Origin: Adiantum capillus-veneris
Taxonomy: Eukaryota; Streptophyta; Polypodiopsida; Polypodiales; Pteridaceae
NCBI GenBank assembly: GCA_014529385.2
Contig: CM043944.1
Coordinates: 171,731,740 to 171,795,739, forward strand
DNA: 64,000 nucleotides
Direction: 5' to 3'
In this document: positions 20,640 through 31,270 of the stretch, in pieces
Numbering within the stretch: position 1 is the first letter of the stretch
Layout: each line of letters opens with the position of its first letter
The notes under the pieces: generated by a model
What the model was told of the DNA's origin: nothing
What the model saw: only the letters and a program-made list of their open reading frames with translations
The model's database searches: none
Program-made: the position numbers and the translations under genes

Positions 20640-22286
20640 CTTTGCTGTTGTTTTGGCTTCATCTGTTGCACTGCTTGTATCTTTGTCGACCCACAACAAG
20701 AACTATGATCCATTAGAGCGGACATCTATCATCATAACCATTCATCTTTTGAGATCCTCTGATTACTTTTATGTCTGCTCTTCTTCATTGGTGACTTCTT
20801 TGTTTCTGTGCAATCATGTTGTTAGTGTTGTCTGCAGCTTTGTCATTGTAGGCCATTCTTCGACTCGCCATTGAGGAGAAGTATGCTGTGATCTGAAATT
20901 GGTGCTCCAATTCATTTGTCAATTGATTTGAGTAGCATTTCCTTATTGTTGATGTAGAAGGAATATGTACAAGAGGATGGTGATAGGTGTCTTTAGATTA
21001 GGGTCTGAAACCTGGATGACCAAAGGGAAAAACCCGGTGGGAAAAAATGCCTTTGGTATACACTCTTATTGGAGGTGAGCAGTTGAACGTGAAGTACATG
21101 TTCATGAAAGGTGAGTGCTTGGGTGAAACACGGAAAGAGTGCCTGATGCAGTTGCCAATTATGGGACACTCTATATGCATATGAGAAATTTGTCAATAAA
21201 AGCATGCAATGTGAAAGAAGGAGATGATGGGTGCTTCGAGGAATAAATGTAGCACATGTGACATCAAAAGATGTCTCAATAGCTTCCACCATTCCAAGAA
21301 CGGTTTTTGATGTAGAAGTTTCTCCACTCGTATCTCACTGTGCTTAGTACGTGAGTGCCTTCTCCTTCACTTCACCAGACTTAAGTACTTAGACTTCAAC
21401 TCTTTTGCTCACCTATACCAGCATGAGCGACACAACGTAAATATGCTCAACTCTTCCAGCTTGAGCAGTACCTAGAATAGCTAAGACGCTTAGACCACAG
21501 AGAATATTACTTGAAGCTTTGGGACTAACACCTCGCTCATTTTGTGGCGTAGCTACTCGACTCTGACTTGTATGACTTGTCGGTTGCATGTTGACACTGC
21601 TTGTGACAAGTTCTTTGGCTGTTGTAGTGGCTGCTGAGACATACTTCGTGAAGTTTCATCGTTTCCCTGTACCTTCTTCTCTTTGTAGTGCTCAAGCCTC
21701 TCATCAGTCTTTTCTTCATGTGGATTATGAATTTTTTAAATTATTTTTTTTCTTAATAATAAACAAAGAAAATCTTAAAACAACTCAATAAAAGAAAAAT
21801 CATTCAAATAGAAATCTAAATGCTATGTACACTATACACATGTCCCTAGGGGCTCATATATGGATTTTGTCCCCATACTCCTCTGTAACGCTACTATGAG
21901 AGGGCATATACTCTAAATTTTGTCAAAAAATTATCACAATAAAACGCAAAAATTCAATGCATCTCACAAAACATTGCCCTCTAATAGTCATAATGTTAGG
22001 TCCGCATTCAGAATGCCTCCCCCCTTCCTATTTGGAGTCATCCTTTACGACAGGGTATCGCAAAGGGTATGTGTTGTGCTTGGGCAAAAAGTTGTGCCTA
22101 TGCAGGCCTTGTAATGTAGCCCTATTATGCATACACAGTCAATGCATGGAAAAGATTTATGTTGTGCAAGATGTGGGTATAAGCAATTTGCTTATTGTCA
22201 TTTGTTGGCAAGACTTCCTATTCTAAGCAATGTAATGGTATTTGAAGCTCCTGTATCGTTGCTTGATTGAAGCGACTTGCTCTCTT
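20640..22286. other. Unassigned D internal sequence
   Basis: About 1.65 kb between the WIPK ORF and the helicase fragment, where RT to integrase would normally lie. I find no RT, RNase H or integrase motif on either strand. 21720-21830 is very AT-rich. A short plus-strand frame (21957-22226) is cysteine-rich but unrecognised. The origin of the stretch is unknown; it could be further captured sequence. Confidence 0.4.
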
Positions 22287-23765
22287 CTAATTGTACTGTA
22301 ATCGTAGGAAGAATTGTAAGAATTCAAGCGGCGATGCACTGAAAACAGTTTTGTTGTTCTTCTTTGGGACCCATTTCTTTGCGATTATTGGCTGTTTTGT
22401 TGCTGGCTCTCGTTTGGGAACCCATGCTTTTCCGTGCTTTGTTTGTGTTTGAAGAGACTTCTTTGGGATCCACCTTTTTGTTGTGTGACTCGATAGTGGT
22501 CTTTGCTTCAGCCCTTGTACACTTGGTTGGGGACGGGATTCACAATTTGAAAGTTGATATTGTGGTCGTTTTGGAATCCAAATGAATTCCTGAATTTTTT
22601 GTGCTTGAATCAACATCTTTGGAGCCCAAACCTGAGTTGTGAAAGCTTGCGACTTTGTGGTATTCTTACCCGTTCGTGCACGCTTTCCTTGTTTTTGTTT
22701 TGGTGTTGGATCTTGTGATTTGTCATTAGAGATCTTTGTCTTCTTGATCCATATCTGTTTTTGGCCGATCTGGCTTTTTGGTATCCAGATTTGTCGAGCT
22801 TTTTGGCTTTGACTTGTTGTACTGTTCTTTTGACCTGTCATGGTTGTTGCTGAAGGGGTTGGTGATAATGATGGCCTGAGTTGATGATAGGGGATGTCGT
22901 AAGATTCATCACTATCGCTACTATCCTCAGCAAGGTTGACTTCTTGTGCTTTCCCTTGATTTTTTGGCTGGTAGTGGAAAGTTACAGTCTGTTTGCTCGT
23001 GGGTGGTAGTTTCTTGGAGGACTTTTCTAGCCCATTGATTAGAGCATTGTTAGCTCGTTTCTCTGGTCGTCTTCCTCCCAGATGAGTCTTTGCCTCCTTA
23101 TTAGGAGCCATGTATGAGGATGCTTGTGGTGGCTGTGTCTTCACGGAGGACTTTGGAATCCACTTTTGATGCACTTTATTCGTGTAGCGATGACATTGAT
23201 TCCAGGGTCGTTGATCTTCTTGAAGCTCGAAGTGTTCTACAGAGTCATAGAACTTGTCGTCTTCTTCATCTTTTGATTCTCCACATTTCTTTGTTTGCTC
23301 CTTATTTCGAGAGCTTGTTGATGTGTGGATTTCTTCGTTTTCCTGGATTACACTCACTGCAAAATAAGAAACGACATCATAGCCATTTTCATCACAAAAT
23401 TTTGTTGTGGGAGCATCCTCCACGGCGCACACATCCAGAGTAGCCAAGATGTGTTCCCATCCAAAAGGCTCCAACTCTTCTTCAGGAAATGGTTCTGGGA
23501 TATAGTCCCTATCCTCCATAGCTCGCTCTAGGATACATTCCTCACATTTCAAGCTACCACATTGTGAAGCTCCACACATCCATAGTTCTTTAGGCTTACC
23601 TAACCAAGCTAGAAGTTCTGATCTTGCTACTATGGCGGAATCAAACTCCTCAACCGGTGTTCTCGTCACATCCCTGTAGCTATGGTCCCTCAAGTTTATC
23701 TTTGTTATGGTTTCCATATGTCTCAGGTATATATGGTCATAACCCCAATCTTGGACCATTTTCAA
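22287..23765 (-). CDS. D WIPK-repeat ORF, directly following protease
   Basis: An open frame of 492 codons. The first residues (KMVQDWGYDHIYLRH) continue the post-protease linker. A Cys pair region (CGASQCGSLKCEEC) lies near residue 85. From about residue 200 the protein is basic and Ser/Gln-rich, with eight copies of a short motif: KWIPKS, IWIPKS, IWIKKT, VWAPKM, IWIPKR, RWIPKK, AWVPKR and KWVPKK. The function is unknown. WVPK also ends the G1 retropepsin-like ORF. The C-terminus occupies the position where RT should start, so this ORF may replace pol in D. It is the longest uninterrupted frame in D. Confidence 0.7.
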   Translation of the reverse strand: MKMVQDWGYDHIYLRHMETITKINLRDHSYRDVTRTPVEEFDSAIVARSELLAWLGKPKELWMCGASQCGSLKCEECILERAMEDRDYIPEPFPEEELEPFGWEHILATLDVCAVEDAPTTKFCDENGYDVVSYFAVSVIQENEEIHTSTSSRNKEQTKKCGESKDEEDDKFYDSVEHFELQEDQRPWNQCHRYTNKVHQKWIPKSSVKTQPPQASSYMAPNKEAKTHLGGRRPEKRANNALINGLEKSSKKLPPTSKQTVTFHYQPKNQGKAQEVNLAEDSSDSDESYDIPYHQLRPSLSPTPSATTMTGQKNSTTSQSQKARQIWIPKSQIGQKQIWIKKTKISNDKSQDPTPKQKQGKRARTGKNTTKSQAFTTQVWAPKMLIQAQKIQEFIWIPKRPQYQLSNCESRPQPSVQGLKQRPLSSHTTKRWIPKKSLQTQTKHGKAWVPKREPATKQPIIAKKWVPKKNNKTVFSASPLEFLQFFLRLQYN

Positions 23766-23768
23766 TTG

Positions 23769-24164
23769 TCACATGAATGGTCTTCCCAGAATGTTTTCAT
23801 ATTTTTTCTTCTTGCCAAAGTCAACAACAGCAAAAGTGTGTTCATATTCAATGCCACAAGAAGTAACAATTACTTTTTCTAGCAATCCTAGGGGCTTTTC
23901 CTTGTGTCTGTCTGCAAGCTGCACGGTCATTCGTGTGGATCTCAAGGTAGGTTTTCCCCATTTTTTCCAAACCTCTTTGGTTGCAATGGCCACACCAGCT
24001 CCACTGTCAAGGATTGCCATGGTTTTTACACCATTGAATTCCACAGGAAGGGTGGTGTTTCCATCTTCTCCCTCGTAATACTCGCCTACCTTGTTTAATG
24101 GCACTTGCCTAGTATTTAGTTGAGGCCTTTCAAGCTCTTTGATGCCTTCCTCGATTTGAGTCAT
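23769..24164 (-). pseudogene. D retropepsin (aspartic protease)
   Basis: KTMAILDSGAGVAIATKEVW carries the active-site Asp-Ser-Gly-Ala, and YENILGRPFM the second conserved motif. The size (about 130 residues) fits a retropepsin monomer. It would cleave the gag-pol polyprotein in the particle. A single stop separates it from the downstream linker (QLKMVQDWGY). The protease sits directly after gag, the normal Ty3 position, which contrasts with the retropepsin-like domain placed after integrase in G1. Confidence 0.9.
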
Positions 24165-24185
24165 TGGGGTTTTTACACCAAATTT

Positions 24186-26887
24186 CTATAGACATTTACC
24201 CACATTAGCCCACATGTTTGGTCTTATTCTGAGCAACTCGGCTAACATTATTGTATAGGTCACTAGGGTAGATAGAATATCTACTAGCTCCTTTGAATAG
24301 ATGGCCTTGTTGGGAGACAGTCTCTTTGATGGGACTGCAACCACATCTGACTTGGTCTCGTACTCTCCCATGTAGGATGGTAGTGTTCTTAGCGAATGGG
24401 GTTGACTATCCATAGATTGTACAGATCCTTTGTCGCCCCAACACGATTGCACGTCTAGATTCATTTGAGATCCAGTCTCAAATTCCTCTATTGGTGGTAG
24501 AAACACTCCTCGTTCATCACCAGTCTTGTCTACTCGTCTTCTTAGGTCATCGACTTCATTGGCCTCTCTGACTTGTTTCCACAATTCGTCAAGACCATCT
24601 ATCTCTTTACAATCCTCAGGTATAGCTTGGTGAAATCCCTCGGAAGAGTTATTCGTGGTATTCAGTACTATCCTTGGTTCTAATGCTGGGTCTTTGAGTT
24701 CTGGTCTGTGCTCATGACTAGAATCTGGCTCTTTTAGTTCCTGGTTTGGTGGAATTACTTGTGTAGGCATGACACGGATCACATCCTCAAGTTTTGCACC
24801 TGGTGGTTCTAGTAAAGCTTGGGCTGTTTGAATCATTTTATGGCACATTTCAAACCTCTGCTTTTCTAGTTCCGTATAGGGATATGTCATCCACCTTTGT
24901 TCTTGGGTTTGGTTGTTTTTTAGCCTCGCATCATAGGATTTCAAGAGGGCATCTAATGTCTCATTAACCTTCTCTGCCAACACAGATCCTCCTGAACTAG
25001 CACTTCTCGGTTTCTCATCCGTGGATGGTTCTTCTAGAGGTTTAACCATCTGTGTAAGAGAAGGTGCCTCCTTTTCCTCGTGTTGTTTTATCTTCTCCTC
25101 AGCTTCGGTAAGCTTCTCAGCTAGGGATTTTTGCTCTCGTTCCCTGCGTGCTTTCATCCTAGTCTTTCTAGCTTTCCAACTATTTCGTTTGCTCTTGGTT
25201 TTCTGACTAGGTGCGTCTGTCTTTGGTCCATCATCTGTCTCTGGACTCATGTCACCTTCCGTGTTCTTTGTCTCTGGATTCTCATCAGCTTTCTTTTGGG
25301 CTTGTGCTCTCGTAACCACTTGAACTGGTACAACATTTTCATTTTCTGAGCTACTAGGGAGCTGAACAATCTCTGATACATTTGTCGTGATTTTCCTGAT
25401 TTGGTTTGGTTTTTTCGGGCAATCGGGGATCAAGTGAGTGATGCCACACTCAAGACAATAGGCATTTACTTCAATGATCTCTGTATGAGGACATTGTTTG
25501 ACCAAGTGGTTGTCATGACTTTTGTGACAATCTGTCTGTGGTTGAGGAGATTCTTTTAGCATTTCCTCTTGGCTATAAGCAAGCTTTGACCTAGATAAGC
25601 CGTTATTTGCAATGAATCGCAATGTCCTTTCGTCCATTTCATACCTTCTTTCTTTCGACTGAAACCCAGGAGGTGGAGGTTGTACCGGCCTCACCACTCC
25701 ATGTGTTTCTCTCACATTTTGTTGCTCCGAAGGGTAGTACTCACTTTGGTTGCTATACCACATTGTAGCTGGTACTAGCGTTGGTTTATTTGATGCTTTC
25801 ATCATTGGCATGTATCTCATGTCTACCTGCATTCTAGCACCTGGCAGCGGAGGTTGTTCTCCTAAGACAAGCTGTGGCCTTAAAACTCCTACTGGTCCTG
25901 GCGCATTCCCCGTAATGTATCTAGGTGGAGTAGGTGCTTCTGGAACAGGTTGCACATACCTCTCCCTAGCATTTTCCATGCTATAATAGCACTCTTCCCC
26001 CGTATGGTTCGTCCATTTTCTCTCAATTTCACACCACTTCGGCTCTCCCGAATCAGACCTTACAAGAGGAATCAACCTCTTGACCAAGTCGTCGATAAGC
26101 TTTTCTTGATCAATAGGTGCCGTTAGGCAATGGACTCACTTATTTGTGAAACACTATGCTGAGAGGATGTGTCATCTCCTTCACTCTTTAAGTCCTTTTC
26201 TTTGTATGCCTCACAGTTATCCACTAGATAAAGAGCTTCTTTGATCAACTCGTTTAGCGTCATCCTCCTTATCATATGCAGATCCTTCTGAAGGCCCTCA
26301 TCTCTCATTCCCTGGATAAAGATCAGCATCAGTCATGCTTGCGTAGGTAATTCTGCTCTCGGACAGAGCTTAACATATCTCTTGAGCCATAATGATGCTT
26401 TGCGTACTGATTCATTCTCTTTCTGTTTGAATCTATGGATTTGCGAGACCGTGTTGTGAGCAATGCCTTTTGGAATTCCTATAGGAATTCTCGTGTTTGG
26501 TGGAGGCATTTGTGGTCCTTCATTGACCAAATATCCACCTCTTTCTAGTATAGTCTGTGGATTTGTGCTTTCTACAACTCTGTATTCTCGTCCATACTTG
26601 TCGACAACTATAGATCTCCAATGACAATCGACTCCGTATGTGTAGACATATAAGAGCTTGTAATCCGTTATCTCTTCTAGGTATGGATCTGAGCACCTAT
26701 AAAGATTGACCTCATTGTCGTCAATGTATCTATATAGTCCTTCACTCTCATGACCAATCATCCAAACTCTCTCAACATGATGGATCTTTATCAATTGCAA
26801 GTTTGGAAGATCCATTGTGGGAGGATATTCCTCTATCGTCGGGATCTCCAAGCTTGTGTAAGCTGCGTTTGAATCTAACGTAGACAT
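24186..26887 (-). pseudogene. D gag and gag-protease linker
   Basis: Three blocks. 26887-26333 holds an N-terminal domain with LYRYIDDNEVNLY and KYGREYRVVES, then SQIHRFKQKENESVRKAS, the gag core. 26329-26123 has FIQGMRDEGLQKDL. 26087-24186 is a 633-codon stretch with a CCHC-like knuckle (CLECGITHLIPDC), VVTRAQAQKK, a coiled coil (EKLTEAEEKIKQHEEKEA), LRTLPSYMGEYE and MLAELLRIRPNMW. G1 has the same order and the same signature words (TRAQAKKK, LKTLPSYLGD, LGELLKLRPYLW), so D and G1 are sister families. Stops at 26330-26332 and 26120-26122 break it. Confidence 0.88.
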
Positions 26888-27342
26888 GATTTCTGGGCTT
26901 AAGAGCTTTTGCTTGGTTCCAGTAGACTTAGTCCACTGTGTTCAAGTGCTTTGGTTAGGGAAAAGTCGAAATATGTCCAAAACTGTAACCGTTTCGTCAC
27001 AATTCTTGTAAATTGTCGCTTTTAGACACCCCTAGCTTCCGGATGAATTTTGAGGCCTCAAACGACGTTTTTTTTCAAAGTTGAACTAAATGGTTGCCAT
27101 AGGCATACATTGAGTTCAAGTTTTGCTCTAAGATCTGTAGAGCCACTCTCAGGCTACGTTTTGATATAAAAACTTTTCTGATCCGATATCGTTTGTGAAA
27201 GTTATGGCCAAAACAGTGAAATGCAGTTTAGAATGGTCAAAATGAGTCCAAATTCCATTTTGAAAAAATATTTGGGATCTCTGTGACACTGTGAACACTT
27301 CTGTATGGTCAAAAGTACAGTTGGACCCTAAAACTGGCCTAG

Positions 27343-28015
27343 AGACATCCTACGCGTAGTATGTCTATATGCTCAGAATTTACCAAAATTTGGTCCAGAG
27401 ACTCCCCTTAAGTCCAGCAACACAGTGGTATGCTCAGAATTTCATTTGGACTTAGAAATGGCCTTGAGACATCCTACGCGTAGGATGTCTTTTTGCTCAG
27501 AATGACTTGAAATTTTCACCCCATCTTCTCCTTGATGTGTTGATCATAGTGGTGTGCTCATGTGTTGATTTGGAGTCCTAAATCAAGCTGGAGACATCCT
27601 ACGCATAGGATGTCTTTTTGCTCTGTTTCAGCTCAAACTTGCACTGTAGCTTCCCCTTGATGTGCTAAACTCACAGCTATTTTTACTTTTTGATTCTGAC
27701 ACCTATAGGCTGGTCAAATGATCAAGAATCTGTTCCAAAAGCCTGATGTCTGTTCTGATGAATTCCCAAGTCAAATCAACTCCAAATTGGACCAAATTTT
27801 CCTAGGAGGCTTATCTAAGGCTACATGACAGCATGGTATGGTCACAATAGAATTTTGGTTTCAAAATTATGCCTTAGACATCCTACGCGTAGGATGTCTA
27901 ACTGCTCAAAATTACCCCAAATTTGAATCACGGACTCTCCTTAAGGTGCTGATCACTGTGGTATGCTCAGAAATGTGTTTAGAGTCTTAAATCACACAGA
28001 AGACATCCTACGCGT
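27343..28015. repeat. Phased 24-bp palindromes in the D leader, left group
   Basis: Core AGACATCCTACG followed by its exact reverse complement. Copies start at 27343 (one mismatch), 27467 (perfect), 27592 (one mismatch), 27876 (perfect, extended to 26 bp) and 28001 (cut at its centre by insertion E). Spacings are 124, 125, 284 and 125 bp. Confidence 0.95.
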
Positions 28016-28837
28016 TGTCGTGCTGTGACACGTACATAGTGGGAACGCATGCTACAAGATCTATCTTGTATTTTTTTAGATACATAATTATATTTCCTAT
28101 AGTGTACATATGCATATTTAAGTATAATAATAAGCCTTCTATCTCATCCTATTATTTTTCTCAAGGGTAACATATCCTTACTTTACCATCAAAAAATACT
28201 ATGGGAAAAGCATCAATAGCTCTGCCTCTTTAACTTGGGGCAAAAAGCATTGATTCTTTATTTCTACTATTTCATTATCATCTCACACCCTAGCTAGATC
28301 CTATATCTAGGGTAAACTCTAATATATATATATTCTATGTATTTTTTATACTTTTCTTATATTTCTTTTTAAATAGCTACTAGGAGAGAATCAAATCCTA
28401 GTGGGACACTAGGTGGCATGATTTCAAAGATACACTTATTTTAATGCATTATTGCAAGCATGATAACAAAACTTTGTCAAGGAGCAATGTCATGCTTTCA
28501 TATGGCATGAGGTGTCCTTTGGAATTAAATGAAAGTCTAGGCTAAGGAGACCACATGAAGACTTTTGCTGCCATAAATGGACCCTATTTTGATGAATTTT
28601 TTACACAAGGTTCCAATCCGAATTGGAAAACGATTTTAAAATGAAAATCGTAGCTAATGAGCTGAAGTTTTTGCCCATGTTTTTACTTTTTTATTTGGAG
28701 CCACGGTTGAGGAGATATGATCAAAATAGTGGACCCAGTCTGCCCACATCATGCAGGGGCAGCTCATTTCCAACTTTTCCAATTCCTGTTCACACTGGCT
28801 CCTCTCTTCTTGTGTAAACCCTTGTGGGTTCCCTTCA

Positions 28838-28850
28838 CCTATAAAAAGAA
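28838..28850 (+). promoter_or_regulatory. TATA-like box in insertion E
   Basis: CACCTATAAAAAG, a strong plant TATA context, about 520 bases upstream of the twin mini-ORFs. Its presence suggests that E is or derives from an LTR promoter. Confidence 0.5.
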
Positions 28851-29361
28851 TTCAAGCCATTGATGAGAGGAATTCTTGAGGGAGTGAGTAGTAATGCCTA
28901 ATTGTACTTAGCCCCATTAACATAAGCCCAAGCCTACACTTTCTCCTAGAGGAAAACTAGCCATTCTTGTACGCCATCCTTGGAGGATCAACTCTAATCA
29001 AAGAAGGTGTTGTACTTGGCGTATCAATCAACGTTGAATTCTCCCCTCTTCTTCTCTCTCCCATCAATAATGGTGCCGAAGGGTTTCAAGTAAGATGTGT
29101 TCTACATTGATGTTTTCTTGATTTCTTGTTGTTTTCATTTTCATCTCTAATCCAACATATATATATATGTATCTAATCTCATCTCCTTAACCAAACCTAT
29201 CTCTCTCATTCTTAGTAATTCATCCTCTCTAGGTTCTCTTTGCTACAGATACATTTCTCCCCGCAGTATCCTTATTGCCTACGGGCAAGAATAGGGCTTG
29301 GGAGGGAAACTTCTCATCTCTTCACTTCTCTCATATCTACATTTCTCACATACTATCCTAG

Positions 29362-29580
29362 ATGAATAACCCACATGATGATCATTTCTATCGCTTTCAC
29401 TCTGTACGATCTATTAGAATTAACGTATGGATTAACCGTAAAATACACTTTCAACAACGTATAGTGTTTCTCTTCGGCCCTGAAAGGCTCAATGAAATAC
29501 TTCTATCACCGGATCCCATCATACTACCTCTCATAGACTATAATTTTTCTTTTGATGTAAGCGTAGTTATCTTGCTATGA
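29362..29580 (+). CDS. Mini-ORF 1 of insertion E, unknown protein (72 aa)
   Basis: Starts with ATG and is uninterrupted. The core reads HFQQRIVFLFGPERLN, then PIILPLIDYNFSFDV. I recognise no family. It is clearly related to the next ORF: LFG, RLN, ILP, Y and DV are shared in the same spacing, about 25 identical positions in 55. Its stop overlaps the next start (ATGA at 29577-29580). The conservation of length and pattern suggests a real protein or a duplicated exon. Confidence 0.5.
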   Translation: MNNPHDDHFYRFHSVRSIRINVWINRKIHFQQRIVFLFGPERLNEILLSPDPIILPLIDYNFSFDVSVVILL

Positions 29581-29789
29581 ACCAAGAGGATTTGTACACA
29601 CAATTAATCCCAATCACTAGACAAAATATATATATTATGGTAAGCACAAAGCTACAATTCCAAAGAACAATTCGTAGCCTATTTGGTCAGCCAAGATTGA
29701 ATGCCATTAACTCATCCATTAACCCTTTCATATTACCCATGATACGATATGACCATAGCCTTGATGTTTTCATCTTCGTATTGTTTTGA
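29577..29789 (+). CDS. Mini-ORF 2 of insertion E, paralogue of mini-ORF 1 (70 aa)
   Basis: Starts MNQEDLYTQ and continues LQFQRTIRSLFGQPRLN, then PFILPMIRYDHSLDV and a hydrophobic end (FIFVLF). It overlaps the stop of mini-ORF 1 by the ATGA arrangement. The shared pattern is FQ-x2-I-x2-LFG-x2-RLN-x-I...P-x-ILP-x-I-x-Y...DV. Function unknown. It could alternatively be one diverged tandem coding repeat whose frame was broken. Confidence 0.5.
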   Translation: MNQEDLYTQLIPITRQNIYIMVSTKLQFQRTIRSLFGQPRLNAINSSINPFILPMIRYDHSLDVFIFVLF

Positions 29790-30424
29790 CATTCTCTTTT
29801 GCGTTCTTTCTTTATGTGTGTGTGAGTGCAAGAGAGAAAGAGTGAGTCTTCTTTGATTGCACTTCTTTCCAAACCCTAGTCTTCATGGCATCTATGGTTT
29901 AACTCCTTCATATAGTTTTTGTTGAGTTCTCTCACAAACTCTCACAGCCATAAGCCCGATGCTTTCCTGGCAAGACCGCAAATTTCTCGAAAGCGTAGGA
30001 TGTCGTTTTGGCCTGTTTGACCCCAGACTTGTCCCACAGCTTCCCCTTGATGTTAGTAACCCAATGGTATGCTTAAATTTTGGTTTGGATTTCAAAAGCC
30101 CCAAATTTTAGCTGTTCTTGTCTTTTTCAGTCAAAAATGCTAAAGTCCACTTTGAACCCAATTTTCTCACCCGAATGAGCTGAAAACTCTCACATGCACT
30201 CAAAACATCATGTATAACATGCACATGAAGTCATCCTATGGTTTGGTCTCTAAAATTATGCCTTGGGTACAATTTGGGTAGGATGTCTGGCAATTCTCGT
30301 CTTTTGGCTTTGATCTGTCAAAATTTGGTCAAATTTCCACTTTCCAAGTGAAAATAGGGTAAAACCTATCTCCTGAACACACTGGTTACCTCAGATTTTC
30401 AAAAAAATGCCCAAATCACCTTGT

Positions 30425-30727
30425 AGACATCCTACGCGTAGGATGTCTTCTACTGATTTTTTGAGACTGAAGTGTCCCTTATGCTCTCAGCAAGTGCAAG
30501 TATGCTTCACAATTGCAAAAACATGCAAAAATCACTCAATCAAGCCTTTGCAGAAATTTTACGTTTTCTGACTCCGCCTTTTGGCTTTTGGTCAACAAAA
30601 ATAGGGAAAAACACCCAAGTCAATATGTTACTAGGGTAAAACCTACCCTCTGAACCCACTGGTGCAGTCAGAATTTTCAAATTTGGTCTCCAGAACCCCC
30701 TTGAGACATCCTACGCGTAAGATGTCT
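30425..30727. repeat. Phased 24-bp palindromes in the D leader, right group
   Basis: Copies at 30425-30448 (perfect) and 30704-30727 (one mismatch), 279 bp apart. A half copy lies near 30280 and another inside the LTR near 31623. Confidence 0.93.
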
Positions 30728-31251
30728 ATGTTTACAGAATTGCAGGTTTTCTTCACAGAACCCTTGCAAATGCTCTTTTATATACACAGCATCAGTCAGT
30801 CATACAAAAATATCCACAAAAGCTTGTTTAATGTATTTTTACCCTCAAAAGCACACTTTTCCGTGATTTCAAATGCAATCAAGCACTTTAGCAAATAATT
30901 CAGTGATGAATAGCTCTAGATCAGAATCAGATCACTTACCTAAAGCTACTCCTACAAATCATATGGGGTTTTGCATCTATGAGTAGAAAAACGCTTCACT
31001 GCCACACACGGACTAGTAAACGCTTTTATAACCTCACAAATCACTCGACCACCAACAACTACTCTAATCCATAGATACTAACTAAACATATCTAGTCGCA
31101 GACCCTCGGCAAGACACATGCTTCCTGGCTATCCACTTGATCACGGAATATCCTCTTCTGGATCCACTTAAGAAAAATGCTTTCTTTAGCCGAAACTAAA
31201 TCAAGCAACCATCACACGAGTGTTAGTAGGAAACCTACTTAGGTCCTTGTG

Positions 31252-31269
31252 TCCCCGGCAGCAGCGCCA
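31252..31269 (-). other. Primer-binding site of D (tRNA-Asp type)
   Basis: On the minus strand, one base after the LTR end, TGGCGCTGCTGCCGGGGA. It differs at two of 18 positions from the complement of plant tRNA-Asp 3' ends as I know it. tRNA-Asp priming is typical of Tat/Athila-type Ty3 elements. Confidence 0.85.
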
Positions 31270-31270
31270 A

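Larger units (their letters stand above)
28016..29992 (+). mobile_element. Insertion E: 1977-bp solo-LTR-like element
   Basis: It interrupts a D palindrome precisely; the halves rejoin if 28016-29992 and one copy of GCGT are removed. The putative duplication is GCGT (28012-28015 and 29993-29996). The left end is TGTCGTGCTGTGACACG, LTR-like; the right end (CTCGAA) is not the usual CA, so the class is uncertain. A TATA-like CTATAAAAAG lies near 28840. No terminal inverted repeat and no RT or transposase were found. It carries two short homologous ORFs. Confidence 0.7.
26888..31251 (-). other. D 5' leader with repeated perfect palindromes
   Basis: About 2.4 kb of original sequence once insertion E is removed. 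It contains no convincing ORF. It is made of degenerate blocks with phrases such as GTGGTATGCTCAGAA and repeated palindromes (listed separately). A leader this long is unusual for LTR elements but known in Ogre/Tat-like families. Confidence 0.7.

Noticed and set aside
20993-21292. 99-codon minus-strand frame in D as part of RT or another known protein
   Set aside because: No conserved motif of RT, RNase H or integrase; composition varies by frame and no frame is preferred.
21957-22226. Cysteine-rich 89-codon plus-strand frame (LCLGKKLCLCRPCN)
   Set aside because: No recognised zinc-binding pattern, frame opposite to D, and stops on both sides; could be chance. Left as unassigned.
27343-30727. 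Regularly spaced palindromic repeats as a possible CRISPR array
   Set aside because: Plant retroelement context, spacers of about 100-260 bp that are themselves similar, no cas genes; spacing and unit lengths do not fit.
31252-31269. tRNA-like sequence next to the LTRs
   Set aside because: Only the 18-base complement of a tRNA end is present, which is a primer-binding site and not a tRNA gene. I saw no tRNA or rRNA gene in the window.
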